DNA of 64,000 nucleotides from NCBI RefSeq assembly GCF_900128955.1, contig NZ_FQTY01000014.1, positions 1-64,000 on the forward strand. Reading direction: 5' to 3'. Position 1 is the first letter of the stretch, and each line of letters begins with the position of its first letter. The position numbers were made by a program, and so were the translations under genes. Of this stretch, positions 1 through 8,105 are shown in pieces. Source of the DNA: Tissierella praeacuta DSM 18095. GTDB lineage: Bacteria > Bacillota > Clostridia > Tissierellales > Tissierellaceae. Under the pieces are notes generated by a model. That model saw nothing but the letters and a program-made list of their open reading frames with translations, searched no databases and was not told where the DNA came from.

Positions 1-136
1 CACGAAGCCCCCCTCAAGATGAGATTTCCCACTTTTAAAGGTAAGACTCCAAGAAGACCACTTGGTAGATAGGTCTCAGGTGTAAGAGTAGCAATACTTT
101 AAGCTAAGAGATACTAATAAGTCGAGGACTTGACCT
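1..136 (+). rRNA. rrl: 23S ribosomal RNA, 3' end (partial)
   Basis: This is the 3' tail of a large-subunit rRNA gene that begins before the window. It shows the conserved terminal helices, including the late string AAGTCGAGGACTTGACC that pairs with the 5' end of 23S. The end is placed at about base 136 by that motif. A 5S gene follows after a roughly 30-base spacer, the normal bacterial rRNA order. Confidence 0.95.
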
Positions 137-167
137 AAAACATGTTTAAAATGCAAAAGTAGTTTTC

Positions 168-285
168 GTCTGGTGACGATAGCAAGATGGACACACCTGT
201 ACCCATACCGAACACAGAAGTTAAGCATCTTAACGCCGATGGTACTTGGGTGGTAACGACCTGGGAGAGTAGGAAGTTGCCAGGC
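168..285 (+). rRNA. rrf: 5S ribosomal RNA
   Basis: About 118 bases with the 5S hallmarks: 5' GTCTGGTGACGAT pairs with the 3' GTTGCCAGGC, and the internal CCCATACCGAACACAGAAG and GCCGATGGTACTTGGG motifs are intact. The ends are set by closing helix I and may be off by one or two bases. It is co-transcribed with the 23S gene and followed directly by a terminator. Confidence 0.96.
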
Positions 286-299
286 TACATAAAATTAAT

Positions 300-338
300 A
301 AAAAGCTCTATTACGTTGGTCGTAGTAGGGCTTTTTTA
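300..338 (+). terminator. rRNA operon terminator
   Basis: Strong hairpin: AAAAGCTCTATTACG pairs with CGTAGTAGGGCTTTTTT around a TTGGT loop, ending in a T run. It closes the rRNA operon. The T run is also the left edge of a dispersed repeat copy. Confidence 0.92.
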
Positions 339-404
339 TAACCTAACTTAACAGAGATTAATATATACCATCCTAGTAAGTAAATGAATTTGAGTTGCGA
401 GACG
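336..404 (+). repeat. dispersed palindromic repeat, copy D (degenerate)
   Basis: Begins TTATAACCTAACTTA at the T run of the rRNA terminator and ends AAATGAATTTGAGTTGCGAGAC. It matches the two ends of the fuller copies at 8103-8211 and 63515-63625, but the middle is shortened and diverged, so the left arm of the second hairpin is lost. Confidence 0.6.
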
Positions 405-432
405 TTATAAATTTACGATATGAGGTGATAGT

Positions 433-1302
433 ATGAGATATGAAGGTTCATTATATAGACCACCTAGCGAAGCCTATAGTCTAATAGTTCAAGCTACTAT
501 AGGATGTACTCACAATAAGTGTACATTTTGTTCTATGTATAAGGATAAAAAATTTAGGATTAGAAATACAGATGAAATAATAGAGGATTTTAAAATAGCA
601 AGGGAAAAATATAAATATGTGAAAAGGATTTTTATTGCAGATGGAGATGCACTAGCAATAAAGACTAAAGAATTAGTAAAGATTTTTTCTTTTGTTAAAG
701 AGTTTTTTCCAGAATGTGAACGAGTAGGAATATACGGTTCTCCTAGAGCCATATTATCTAAAACTAATGAAGAATTAGATAAACTAAAATCTTTAGGATT
801 GGGAATTATATATCTTGGGGTAGAATCCGGGTCAGATAAAATATTAAAAGATATCAAAAAAGGTGTTACTAGAGAAGAGATGGTTAGGGCAGGGAAAATG
901 GTAGTTAAATCAGGTATAGAACTTTCCATAACCCTTATTTCTGGAATAGGAGGACAGAAGGACTCCTATGAACATGCAGTAGAGTCTGCTAAAATAATTA
1001 ATGAGATAAATCCTAATTATGTAGGACTTCTTACTTTGTTAGTTGAGGAAAATACCCCTCTGTATGAGGATGTAAAAAATGGGCAATTTACCCTCTTAAC
1101 TCCTAAAGAAGTTCTTCTAGAAACTAAAAAAATGGTCGAAAATATTACTGTAGAAAATTGTATTTTTAGGTCTAACCACGCTTCTAATTATGTAGCATTA
1201 AAAGGAACTTTGCCTAAGGATAAAGATATAATCCTATCTCAGATAGAAGAAGGATTGAAGATAGCTAATTTAGATGAAAAAGATTTATTTAGAAGACTAT
1301 AG
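433..1302 (+). CDS. radical SAM protein (B12-independent, unknown substrate)
   Basis: A 289-residue radical S-adenosylmethionine enzyme. The [4Fe-4S] cysteines are C25, C30 and C33, a CX4CX2C spacing instead of the textbook CX3CX2C; this spacing is part of an IGCTHNKCTFCSMYK block that I recognise from a clostridial subgroup of these proteins. The core TIM-barrel motifs follow: ADGDAL near 70, GIIYLGVESGSD near 125 (the SAM ribose-binding GxxGxESG-like strand), and a SISLIxG-like strand near 165. There is no extra cysteine cluster and no C-terminal add-on domain. The start is ATG with GAGGTGA in front. It is monocistronic, between the rRNA operon and a strong terminator. The substrate cannot be told from the sequence. 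Confidence 0.85.
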   Translation: MRYEGSLYRPPSEAYSLIVQATIGCTHNKCTFCSMYKDKKFRIRNTDEIIEDFKIAREKYKYVKRIFIADGDALAIKTKELVKIFSFVKEFFPECERVGIYGSPRAILSKTNEELDKLKSLGLGIIYLGVESGSDKILKDIKKGVTREEMVRAGKMVVKSGIELSITLISGIGGQKDSYEHAVESAKIINEINPNYVGLLTLLVEENTPLYEDVKNGQFTLLTPKEVLLETKKMVENITVENCIFRSNHASNYVALKGTLPKDKDIILSQIEEGLKIANLDEKDLFRRL

Positions 1303-1308
1303 TGATAC

Positions 1309-1372
1309 GATACTTCCAAAGTAGACAGTCTAATTAATTAAAAATTAGATTATCTATTTGGATGTATTTTTT
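1309..1372 (+). terminator. terminator after the radical SAM gene
   Basis: Long imperfect hairpin: ATACTTCCAAAGTAGACAG-TCTAATT pairs with AATTAGATTATCTATTTGG-ATGTAT, followed by TTTTTT. Confidence 0.85.
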
Positions 1373-1397
1373 ATGGAAATATTTCTATAAAAAAACA

Positions 1398-1426
1398 TTG
1401 TATAATTAATCAAACAATGATATAAT
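1398..1426 (+). promoter_or_regulatory. sigma-A promoter of the uracil permease gene
   Basis: TTGTAT at 1398-1403, a 17-base spacer, then TATAAT at 1421-1426. It predicts a start near 1433 and a leader of about 113 bases. Confidence 0.8.
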
Positions 1427-1448
1427 AGCTGAAGGAAAAATTACCTAG

Positions 1449-1502
1449 CTTATTGAGTTGAGTCTACTAAAGTTTATTTGGGAACTAAGTTAGGTCATAA
1501 AA
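1449..1502 (-). repeat. dispersed palindromic repeat, copy E (inverted half copy)
   Basis: Read on the minus strand, this starts with a T-tract and TTATGACCTAACTTAG, 16 bases identical to the start of the copy at 63515. It continues with ACTTTAGTAG and CAACTCAATAAGC, which align to CTTTAGTAG in that copy and to CAAACGCAATGAGC in the copy at 8103. Only the first hairpin is present. It lies inside the leader of the uracil permease. Confidence 0.55.
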
Positions 1503-1511
1503 ACTTTTAAA

Positions 1512-1529
1512 TCAGTCCTGTGAGGCTGG
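1512..1529 (+). promoter_or_regulatory. PyrR-binding RNA hairpin
   Basis: AGTCCTGTGAGGCT at 1514-1527 matches every fixed position of the PyrR binding-loop consensus ARUCCNGNGAGGYU (established for pyrimidine genes of Gram-positives). CAG/CTG closes the stem. No terminator hairpin lies between it and the gene. The Shine-Dalgarno GGAAAGGAG starts in its 3' flank and the ATG is only 17 bases away, so repression by blocked translation is more likely than attenuation. Confidence 0.85.
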
Positions 1530-1545
1530 AAAGGAGAGAAAATAA

Positions 1546-2805
1546 ATGGTTGATAACGTAATTAAGAAGTCTGTTACTTCAACAGGCGAAGAAATGTCAT
1601 TATTAGGTAATTCAAAAAAGGTAATATTAGCACTTCAACATCTTATAGCTATGTTTGGGGCAACAGTTTTAGTTCCTATAATAACAGGATTAGACCCATC
1701 AATAGCTCTATTCTCAGCAGGTATCGGTACACTTATATTTCATGCTTGTACAAAGGGAAAAGTTCCCGTATTCTTAGGCTCATCCTTCGCATTTATTCCA
1801 GTGATTTTAACCGTAAAAGAACTTTATAATGGAGATTTATCTTATGCTCAAGGAGGAATGGTTGTAGCAGGATTAATCTATATCCTTGTATCTTTCTTAA
1901 TAAAGAAAATAGGTGTAGAAAGAATACAAAGATATCTTGCTCCTCAAGTAGTAGGACCTATGATTATAGTAATAGGTATGAATATGTTACCAGTGGCTTT
2001 TGGTATGGCAAAGGAAAATCTTTTTATAGCTGCTATAACATTAGGAACAGCGTTGACTATAAATTTTAAAGGAAAAGGATTTATAAAACAATTAGCAATT
2101 TTAATAGCAGTTATAGTTGGATATACAGTTTCATATAAAATAGGAATAGTAAATACAGGAGCAATTCATAAAGCATCTATACTAGCAATGCCAAGTTTTA
2201 GATTACCTAAATTTGATTTAGGTGCTATAGCAATTATTGCACCAGTGGTACTGGCAGTATTTATGGAACATTTAGGAGATATAACTACTAATGGCCAAGT
2301 GGTAGGTAAAAACTTTATAGAAGATCCAGGTCTAAATAGGACGTTATTGGGAGATGGATTAGCTACTACAGTAGCTACTTTAATAGGTGGTCCAGCAAAT
2401 ACAACTTACGGAGAAAATACAGGGGTACTTGCCATAACTAAAAATTATGACCCATCGATTTTAAGACTTGCGGCAGTATTTGCAGTAGGGTTAGCTTTTA
2501 TAGCTAAAATAGGAGCTTCCTTATCGACTATACCAACTTCTGTAATGGGTGGGATTTCTTTGATGCTATTTAGTATGATATCCTTAATAGGAGTAAAGAC
2601 TATAAGAAATCAAGAAGTTAAATTTAACTGGAAAAATATTATTGTAATGGGAACAATACTTACTTTAGGCTTAGGCGGAGAGTATTTATCTAAAAAATTA
2701 GGAATTACAATAGGAATTCCAATAAATGAAAATGTAAAGATTGCAGGACTAAGTTTTGCAGCATTAATTGGTATAATAATTAATGCAGTATTGAATAGAA
2801 AATAG
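1546..2805 (+). CDS. pyrP: uracil:proton symporter (NCS2 family)
   Basis: A 419-residue membrane protein of the nucleobase NCS2 family, predicted to import uracil for salvage. Visible signatures are the N-terminal QHLIAMFGATVLVPIITG, the GSSFAFI half-helix near residue 85, the FMEHLGDITTNGQVVG stretch near 240 that holds the substrate- and proton-coupling glutamate, and GGPANTTYGENTGVLA near 285. The hydrophobicity fits about 14 membrane segments. The pyrimidine substrate is supported by the PyrR hairpin directly ahead of the start. ATG follows GGAAAGGAG. It stands alone, with its own promoter and terminator. Confidence 0.93.
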   Translation: MVDNVIKKSVTSTGEEMSLLGNSKKVILALQHLIAMFGATVLVPIITGLDPSIALFSAGIGTLIFHACTKGKVPVFLGSSFAFIPVILTVKELYNGDLSYAQGGMVVAGLIYILVSFLIKKIGVERIQRYLAPQVVGPMIIVIGMNMLPVAFGMAKENLFIAAITLGTALTINFKGKGFIKQLAILIAVIVGYTVSYKIGIVNTGAIHKASILAMPSFRLPKFDLGAIAIIAPVVLAVFMEHLGDITTNGQVVGKNFIEDPGLNRTLLGDGLATTVATLIGGPANTTYGENTGVLAITKNYDPSILRLAAVFAVGLAFIAKIGASLSTIPTSVMGGISLMLFSMISLIGVKTIRNQEVKFNWKNIIVMGTILTLGLGGEYLSKKLGITIGIPINENVKIAGLSFAALIGIIINAVLNRK

Positions 2806-2834
2806 AATTTAATATATTATATATTAAAATTTAT

Positions 2835-2870
2835 AAAAATTCCTCTCTAAAATAAGAGAGGAATTTTTTT
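2835..2870 (+). terminator. terminator after pyrP
   Basis: AAATTCCTCTCT-AAAATA-AGAGAGGAATTTTTTT, a perfect stem with seven Ts. Confidence 0.93.
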
Positions 2871-3063
2871 AGTTTAGAATCTTTCCTATATGAGTTTAAA
2901 AAGATATTTACTGAGGTGACAAATAATTTTTCTATCTTATTCAGATAGTTTAAAATGAATATTATATAAGAAATTTTTAATGAAACTATTTTGTTAAAAT
3001 AGACAAAATCACTAATAAAGTATAAAATAGATAACAGAGTAAATTTGAAAAAGGAGTTTTTCT

Positions 3064-4290
3064 ATGAGTAAGAAAATAATAATTATTGGTGGTGGAGCAG
3101 CAGGAATGATGGCGGCTTTATCTGTAAAGAGAAATGGTGGAGATGCTTTAATACTGGAAAAAAATGATAGAGTAGGAAAAAAACTTTTAGCCACAGGAAA
3201 TGGAAGATGTAATTATACAAATAAAAACTTAAATATAAATAATTATCATGGAAACAATCCAAAGTTTGCATACAGTGCATTATCTGAGTTTGATGTAGAA
3301 AGAACTATAGAATTTTTTGAAAGCTTAGGTATAACACCAGCCGTAGAAGATAATGGAAAGGTTTTTCCTTTGTCTTTTCAAGCTTCATCTATGTTAGATG
3401 TACTGAGATATGAAATAGAAACTCAAGGAATTGAATTAATTACGGAAGCCCAAGTATTTGAGATAAAAAAGAAAAATCAATTTACTGTAACACTTAAAGA
3501 TAAACGAATATTTGAAGGGGATAGGGTAATTATAGCAACAGGTGGTATGGCATTACCATCTAGTGGTTCTGACGGTAATGGATATAATCTATGTAAGAAA
3601 CTAGGGCATACAATTACAGAGATATTTCCTGGTTTAGTACAATTGAAACTGGAGAGTAAATTTCTTAGAGCATTAGATGGAGTAAAATTTCTTGGAGTAG
3701 CAGGGATATATATAGATAATAAGTTAATATTAGAAGATAGTGGGGATATTCTTTTTACTTCCTATGGTATTTCAGGACCACCAGTACTTCAATTGAGTAG
3801 AACTGCTTTAGATTATATGAATAAAGAAAAAAATGTAGAGTTAAGAGTATCTATAATTCATACTAAAACCCAAGAAGAATTATTGGAATACTTAGTAAAT
3901 AGATTTAAACTTATGCCAAATAAAACTATAGAAATCGCTCTAATAGGACTAATAAATAAAAAACTTATTATTCCCCTACTTAAGGAAACAAATATAGATA
4001 AGAATAAAAATGCAGCATCTTTGTCTAAAGATGAGATGAGAAAGCTTTCAGAAATACTTACTTCTTGGAGTTTTAAAGTTATAGGATCTCAGTCTTGGGG
4101 AAATGCTCAAGTAACAGCAGGTGGTGTAAATACTGCGGAAGTAGATAATAAAACTATGGAATCAAAAATTGTTAAAGGACTATATATAGTAGGGGAATTG
4201 TTAGATATAGATGGAGATTGTGGAGGATTTAATCTTCAATGGGCTTGGTCATCAGGCTATATTGCAGGACTAAATGCAGCTAAGAACTAA
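3064..4290 (+). CDS. FAD-dependent oxidoreductase, BaiN/HI0933 family
   Basis: A 408-residue cytosolic flavoprotein. The N-terminal Rossmann fold IIIIGGGAAGMMAAL (GGGAAG at 9-14) and the EKNDRVGKKLLATGNGRCNYTN block bind FAD and define the HI0933/BaiN family. The second FAD contact is IIATGGMALPSSGSDGNGY near 160, and the C-terminal end GELLDIDGDCGGFNLQWAWSSGYIAG is typical. Family members are often annotated as flavoprotein or as a bile-acid 3-dehydro-4-reductase, but most are uncharacterised, so the substrate is unknown. ATG follows AAGGAG. A possible promoter is TAGACA-17-TAAAAT at 3000-3028. The next gene begins 17 bases downstream, so the two may be co-transcribed. Confidence 0.88.
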   Translation: MSKKIIIIGGGAAGMMAALSVKRNGGDALILEKNDRVGKKLLATGNGRCNYTNKNLNINNYHGNNPKFAYSALSEFDVERTIEFFESLGITPAVEDNGKVFPLSFQASSMLDVLRYEIETQGIELITEAQVFEIKKKNQFTVTLKDKRIFEGDRVIIATGGMALPSSGSDGNGYNLCKKLGHTITEIFPGLVQLKLESKFLRALDGVKFLGVAGIYIDNKLILEDSGDILFTSYGISGPPVLQLSRTALDYMNKEKNVELRVSIIHTKTQEELLEYLVNRFKLMPNKTIEIALIGLINKKLIIPLLKETNIDKNKNAASLSKDEMRKLSEILTSWSFKVIGSQSWGNAQVTAGGVNTAEVDNKTMESKIVKGLYIVGELLDIDGDCGGFNLQWAWSSGYIAGLNAAKN

Positions 4291-4307
4291 GAAAGTGAGG
4301 AAACTAA

Positions 4308-5597
4308 ATGCTAAATTTAAATAATAAATTGAAAGAACTACATGAGAATAATAAGCATATAAAAGTATCAATAGTTGGTGCAGGACTTATGGGCAAGGGA
4401 ATGGTAAGCCAAATGATGTTAGTAAAAGGTATGGAACCTTCTTTAGTTGTTAGCAATCAAATATCTGATGCCGTAGAGGCCTATACTTTAGCAGGTGTAT
4501 CTAAGGGAGATATTTTAATAGCTAAAACCCTTGATGATATTAATATTGCTATGGAAAATAATAAATATGTTGTAACAGATATAACGGAGTATGCTACTAA
4601 GGCAAATTTAGTTGATGTAGTAGTAGATGCTACAGGTGTGCCAAATGCAGGTGCAAAGATAGCAATGGATGCAATAAAAAATAGAAAGCATACTATAATG
4701 TTAAATGTTGAAGCAGATGTAGTAGTAGGGCCTATACTCAATAAAATGGCTAAAAAAGCAGGAGTAGTATATACAGGTACAGCAGGAGATGAGCCAGGTG
4801 CAGTTAAAGAAATCTTTGATTTTGCAGAAGCCACTGGATTTGAAGTATTAGCAATTGGTAAAGGGAAAAATAATCCAATAGATTATGATGCAACTCCTGA
4901 TACTGTAAAAGAAAAGGCATTAAAATCAAAACTTAAACCTCTTAGACTAGCTTCCTTTATAGATGGAACTAATACTATGGTGGAAATGGCAGCAATGGCA
5001 AATGCTACAGGATTTATACCAGATATACGAGGAGGTTATGGACCAACAACTGAAGTAAATAATTTACCAAAGATATATAGTCTTAAAGAACATGGGGGAA
5101 TATTAAACAAATATAAAATAGTAGATTATGCCCATGGTATAGCTCCAGGAGTATTTGTCATTGTAACTACATCACTTCCCCAAGTTCATCATGAAATGCA
5201 GTTTTTAAAGATGGGATCGGGACCAAATTATGTACTTTATAGACCATATCATTTAACGAGTTTAGAAACACCAATATCAATAGCAAAGGCTTATTTTTAT
5301 AATGAGGCTACAATTGCACCTATTTATGACAGACCAGTAGCCGAAGTAATTACAATGGCTAAAAAAGACTTAAAGAAAGGTGAAAGTCTAGATGGCATAG
5401 GTGAATATACAGTACTGGGAAGTATAGACATATACGAAGTAGCAAAAAAAGAAAACTTAGTACCAATAGGTCTTATAAATGACAATGCAATAGTTAAGAA
5501 AGATATTAAAAAAGGTGAATTTATTACTTATGACATGGTGGAATTAGATACATCTACAGATATATATAAATTAAGGAAGATGCAGGAAGAAATATAA
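4308..5597 (+). CDS. homoserine dehydrogenase-like oxidoreductase with SAF domain
   Basis: A 429-residue protein of the COG4091 type. The N-terminal Rossmann fold VSIVGAGLMGKGM (residues about 20-32) binds NAD(P). The middle holds the family's conserved DVVVDATGVPNAGAKIA, LNVEADVVVGP, TAGDEPGAVKE and GKGKNNP motifs, and the C-terminal 75 residues form a SAF-type domain (AEVITMAKKDLKKGESLDGIG...). It is related to homoserine dehydrogenase but lacks the ACT region, and the family is usually not in threonine synthesis; I cannot name the substrate. ATG has GAGGAAA in front. It is 17 bases after the flavoprotein gene. Confidence 0.8.
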   Translation: MLNLNNKLKELHENNKHIKVSIVGAGLMGKGMVSQMMLVKGMEPSLVVSNQISDAVEAYTLAGVSKGDILIAKTLDDINIAMENNKYVVTDITEYATKANLVDVVVDATGVPNAGAKIAMDAIKNRKHTIMLNVEADVVVGPILNKMAKKAGVVYTGTAGDEPGAVKEIFDFAEATGFEVLAIGKGKNNPIDYDATPDTVKEKALKSKLKPLRLASFIDGTNTMVEMAAMANATGFIPDIRGGYGPTTEVNNLPKIYSLKEHGGILNKYKIVDYAHGIAPGVFVIVTTSLPQVHHEMQFLKMGSGPNYVLYRPYHLTSLETPISIAKAYFYNEATIAPIYDRPVAEVITMAKKDLKKGESLDGIGEYTVLGSIDIYEVAKKENLVPIGLINDNAIVKKDIKKGEFITYDMVELDTSTDIYKLRKMQEEI

Positions 5598-5655
5598 CTC
5601 TAAGTTTGACATAAACTAATATACATGGTAACATGATGACTGTAATTTAATAATC

Positions 5656-5816
5656 AAAAATAGGTTCTACGGACTGTTGGTCCATAGATTAAAAGGGAAG
5701 ATGGGTATAAATCCCACACGGTCCCGCCGCTGTGATAGTGTAGTCTTTTCCATATACCACTGGGAAACTGGGAAGGTGGAAAAGATGCTAATGCTTAAGT
5801 CAGAATACCTGCCTAT
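5656..5816 (+). promoter_or_regulatory. cobalamin riboswitch
   Basis: Class I cobalamin aptamer. The conserved parts occur in order: GGTTCTACGGACTGTTGGTCC, AAAAGGGAA, GGTATAAATCCCACACGG, TCCCGCCGCTGTGAT, ACTGGGAA, and the B12 box AAGTCAGAATACCTGCC at 5797-5813. A terminator follows, so cobalamin should switch off the transporter genes downstream. Confidence 0.95.
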
Positions 5817-5872
5817 TTTTAATTACTATGACTTTACGGAAGATAAAGAGTAGGTCAAAATTATCTGTTTAT

Positions 5873-5912
5873 AAACAACCCTATTACTATCTAGTTAAAG
5901 GGTTGTTTTTTG
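5873..5912 (+). terminator. riboswitch-controlled terminator
   Basis: AAACAACCCT pairs with AGGGTTGTTTTTT across a 15-base loop. It is the expression platform of the cobalamin riboswitch. An AGATAA...TTATCT pairing just upstream may act in the alternative fold. Confidence 0.88.
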
Positions 5913-5932
5913 AATTAGCAGGAGGAAAAAAT

Positions 5933-5956
5933 ATGGAAATGAGTAATTGGATATGA
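5933..5956 (+). CDS. 7-codon ORF with the operon's only good ribosome site
   Basis: AGGAGG at 5920-5925 is spaced 7 bases from ATG at 5933. That ATG reads M-E-M-S-N-W-I and stops at TGA 5954-5956, overlapping the permease ATG (5953) as ATGA. It may be a translationally coupled leader peptide or the scar of a deleted first gene, such as the missing binding protein. Confidence 0.4.
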   Translation: MEMSNWI

Positions 5957-7041
5957 AAAATGATTTTGGGAAGGAAGTTAAACAAGGATTATTTAAAGGG
6001 CTGCCTGTTTATATAGGTGTTTCTACTATGCTTTTTATAGTATTAATATTTTCTATGTTGTTATCTATAGCTATGGGTTCAGTTCATATTTCCATAAAAG
6101 ATATATATAAGATTATAAATTTTAAGATATTCTCTATAGGAAACCAAAATGAACTTCCTAGCAATGCTATAATAGATATTATATGGTTTATAAGACTTCC
6201 ACGAATTATATTGTCTATTTGCATTGGTATGGGTTTATCTATATCGGGAATAGTGATGCAGGCTATAGTCAAAAACCCATTGGCAGATCCTTATATTTTA
6301 GGCATATCTTCTGGTGCATCTTTAGGTGCAACTTTAGCTATTATGTTAGGAGTAGGTATTTTTCTTGGGCCTAATTATGTTGGAATATGTGCTTTTATAG
6401 GAGCCTTTACTATATCTATACTGGTAATGATTATGGCTAATGTCAATGGAAGATCTAACTCAACAAAACTATTATTATCGGGTATGTCTCTTAATACATT
6501 ATGTTCGGCTTTTTCTAGTTTTATAATATATTTTTCTAAGAATAAGGAAGGCATAAAAACTATTAGCTATTGGTTAATGGGTAGTCTTGCAGGAGTTAAG
6601 TGGGAGGACATAAGATTGATATTGCCTATAGTAATACTTGCTACTATTTTTTTTATGACCCAGTATAGGACATTAAATCTAATGCTTCTTGGTGATGAGG
6701 TTTCTATTACATTGGGAAAAGATTTACATAGATATCGACTTGCGTACTTAATTATAATATCCTTAGTTATAGGGTTGACAGTATATTCATCAGGAATTAT
6801 TGGATTTGTAGGGCTTATTATTCCGCATATTGTTAGAATATTATTTGGAACAGACCACAAAAAGAATATTTTAATTACTGCTTTAATAGGATCAATATTT
6901 TTAATATGGGCTGATATTTTAACTAGGACAATAATACCAGGTAGTGAGTTGCCAATAGGTATCATTATATCTATGATAGGAGCTCCAACTTTTATTTATT
7001 TAATTATTAATAAGTCATATGGTTTTGGGGGTAAGAGATAG
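5953..7041 (+). CDS. btuC: cobalamin-type ABC transporter permease (FecCD family)
   Basis: About 362 residues with the FecCD/BtuC fold. Recognisable blocks are RLPRIILSICIGMGLSISG, MQAIVKNPLADPYILGISSGASLGA (around 105-130), the LGKDLHRYR cytoplasmic coupling segment near 260, and GFVGLIIPHIVRILFGTDHK near 290. About ten membrane segments are predicted. A cobalamin substrate is inferred from the riboswitch directly upstream; the family also carries iron-siderophores and haem. I chose ATG 5953 because it forms an ATGA overlap with the 7-codon ORF; a TTG at 5947 is the alternative, and neither has its own Shine-Dalgarno. No solute-binding protein gene is adjacent, which is unusual. Confidence 0.85.
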   Translation: MKNDFGKEVKQGLFKGLPVYIGVSTMLFIVLIFSMLLSIAMGSVHISIKDIYKIINFKIFSIGNQNELPSNAIIDIIWFIRLPRIILSICIGMGLSISGIVMQAIVKNPLADPYILGISSGASLGATLAIMLGVGIFLGPNYVGICAFIGAFTISILVMIMANVNGRSNSTKLLLSGMSLNTLCSAFSSFIIYFSKNKEGIKTISYWLMGSLAGVKWEDIRLILPIVILATIFFMTQYRTLNLMLLGDEVSITLGKDLHRYRLAYLIIISLVIGLTVYSSGIIGFVGLIIPHIVRILFGTDHKKNILITALIGSIFLIWADILTRTIIPGSELPIGIIISMIGAPTFIYLIINKSYGFGGKR

Positions 7042-7817
7042 TGGAACTTAACTCTAAAGGATTAAATGTATTTTTAGGTGGCAAGCAAATATTAAAAGAT
7101 TTAGATATGTATATAAGTAATAAAGAATTTGTTGGGATAATTGGACCTAATGGATGTGGTAAAAGCACTTTACTGAGAACCTTTTATCGTATATTGAAAC
7201 CTAAAGGGGGAACTATATTAATAGATAATAAAAATATACATGAACTTCCACTAAAAGAAACTGCAAAAGATATTGCAGTAGTTTCGCAACATAATGATCA
7301 TGACTTTGACTTTTCAGTGTTGGATATGGTTTTAATAGGCAGAACACCCCATAAGAGATTCCTAGAAAAAGATAATCTAGAGGACTATGAAATAGCTTTG
7401 GATTGCCTAAGGAAAGTAGAGATGCAGGATTTTATAGATAGAAAATATAATAGCTTATCTGGTGGAGAAAAACAGAGGATAATTTTAGCTAGAGCCTTAG
7501 CTCAAAAAACTAGATGCTTAATTTTAGATGAGCCTACAAATCACTTAGATATAAAATATCAGCTACAATTTATGTCTATAGCAAAATCTCTCAATATCAC
7601 AATTATATCGGCTATCCATGATTTGAATATAGCTGCCTTATATTGTGACAAGATATACGCTATGAAGGATGGTAAAGTAGTCAATTATGGAACACCAAGA
7701 GAGGTTATAACTGAAAAATTAATAAAAGAGTTATACGATGTAGATTCAAAGGTATCTATAGAACAAGAAACTAATAGGATAAATATAATGTATAAGCCCT
7801 TTTATTTAAAGAAATAA
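7041..7817 (+). CDS. btuD: cobalamin-type ABC transporter ATPase
   Basis: A 258-residue ABC ATPase partnering the permease. Walker A GPNGCGKST (about 34-42), Q-loop VVSQH, signature LSGGEKQR (about 138), Walker B CLILDEPTNHLD (about 155-166) and the switch histidine in SAIHDLN (about 190) are all intact. GTG 7041 overlaps the permease stop TAG by one base, so the two are translationally coupled. It belongs to the FecE/BtuD/HmuV group. The cobalamin assignment rests on the upstream riboswitch. Confidence 0.88.
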   Translation: MELNSKGLNVFLGGKQILKDLDMYISNKEFVGIIGPNGCGKSTLLRTFYRILKPKGGTILIDNKNIHELPLKETAKDIAVVSQHNDHDFDFSVLDMVLIGRTPHKRFLEKDNLEDYEIALDCLRKVEMQDFIDRKYNSLSGGEKQRIILARALAQKTRCLILDEPTNHLDIKYQLQFMSIAKSLNITIISAIHDLNIAALYCDKIYAMKDGKVVNYGTPREVITEKLIKELYDVDSKVSIEQETNRINIMYKPFYLKK

Positions 7818-7823
7818 TTTCTC

Positions 7824-7852
7824 TTGACAGATGGCTCAGTATTGAGTATATT
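7824..7852 (+). promoter_or_regulatory. sigma-A promoter of the ileS T-box leader
   Basis: Consensus TTGACA at 7824-7829, 17-base spacer, TATATT at 7847-7852. It starts seven bases after the ATPase stop codon. Confidence 0.88.
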
Positions 7853-7858
7853 AATATA

Positions 7859-8105
7859 CAAGTGAAAATATATGCTTTGATAAGGATAGTAGCAAAATAA
7901 GTTTATTAAAGAGAGATAATCATTTGGTGTGAGATTATCATAAATAGTTTTGTGAAGATCACCTTTGAGCATAATACCTGAACAGAGTAGGGTATTACGT
8001 GAAGACGTTATACTTATTAAGTGACAAGAAGTATTTTTACTTTTTGTAATTTGGGTGGTACCGCGGAAATTTCGTCCCTAAGTCAAAGACTTAGGGATTT
8101 TTTAT
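7859..8105 (+). promoter_or_regulatory. T-box leader (isoleucine) with terminator
   Basis: The T-box core GGTGGTACCGCGG lies at 8054-8066. It is followed by the terminator TCCCTAAGTCAAAGACTTAGGGATTTTTT. A long stem I lies upstream, and an ATC triplet at 7958-7960 in GTGAAGATCACCTTTGAGC is the likely isoleucine specifier. Uncharged tRNA-Ile should favour the antiterminator and so ileS expression. Confidence 0.94.

Noticed and set aside
138-432. tRNA gene after the rRNA genes
   Set aside because: No cloverleaf or GGTTCGAATCC-like T-arm was found between the 23S tail and the radical SAM gene.
5846-5862. GTAGGTCAAA after the cobalamin riboswitch as another copy of the dispersed repeat
   Set aside because: Only about ten bases match, neither hairpin is present and the string sits in a riboswitch-specific pairing.
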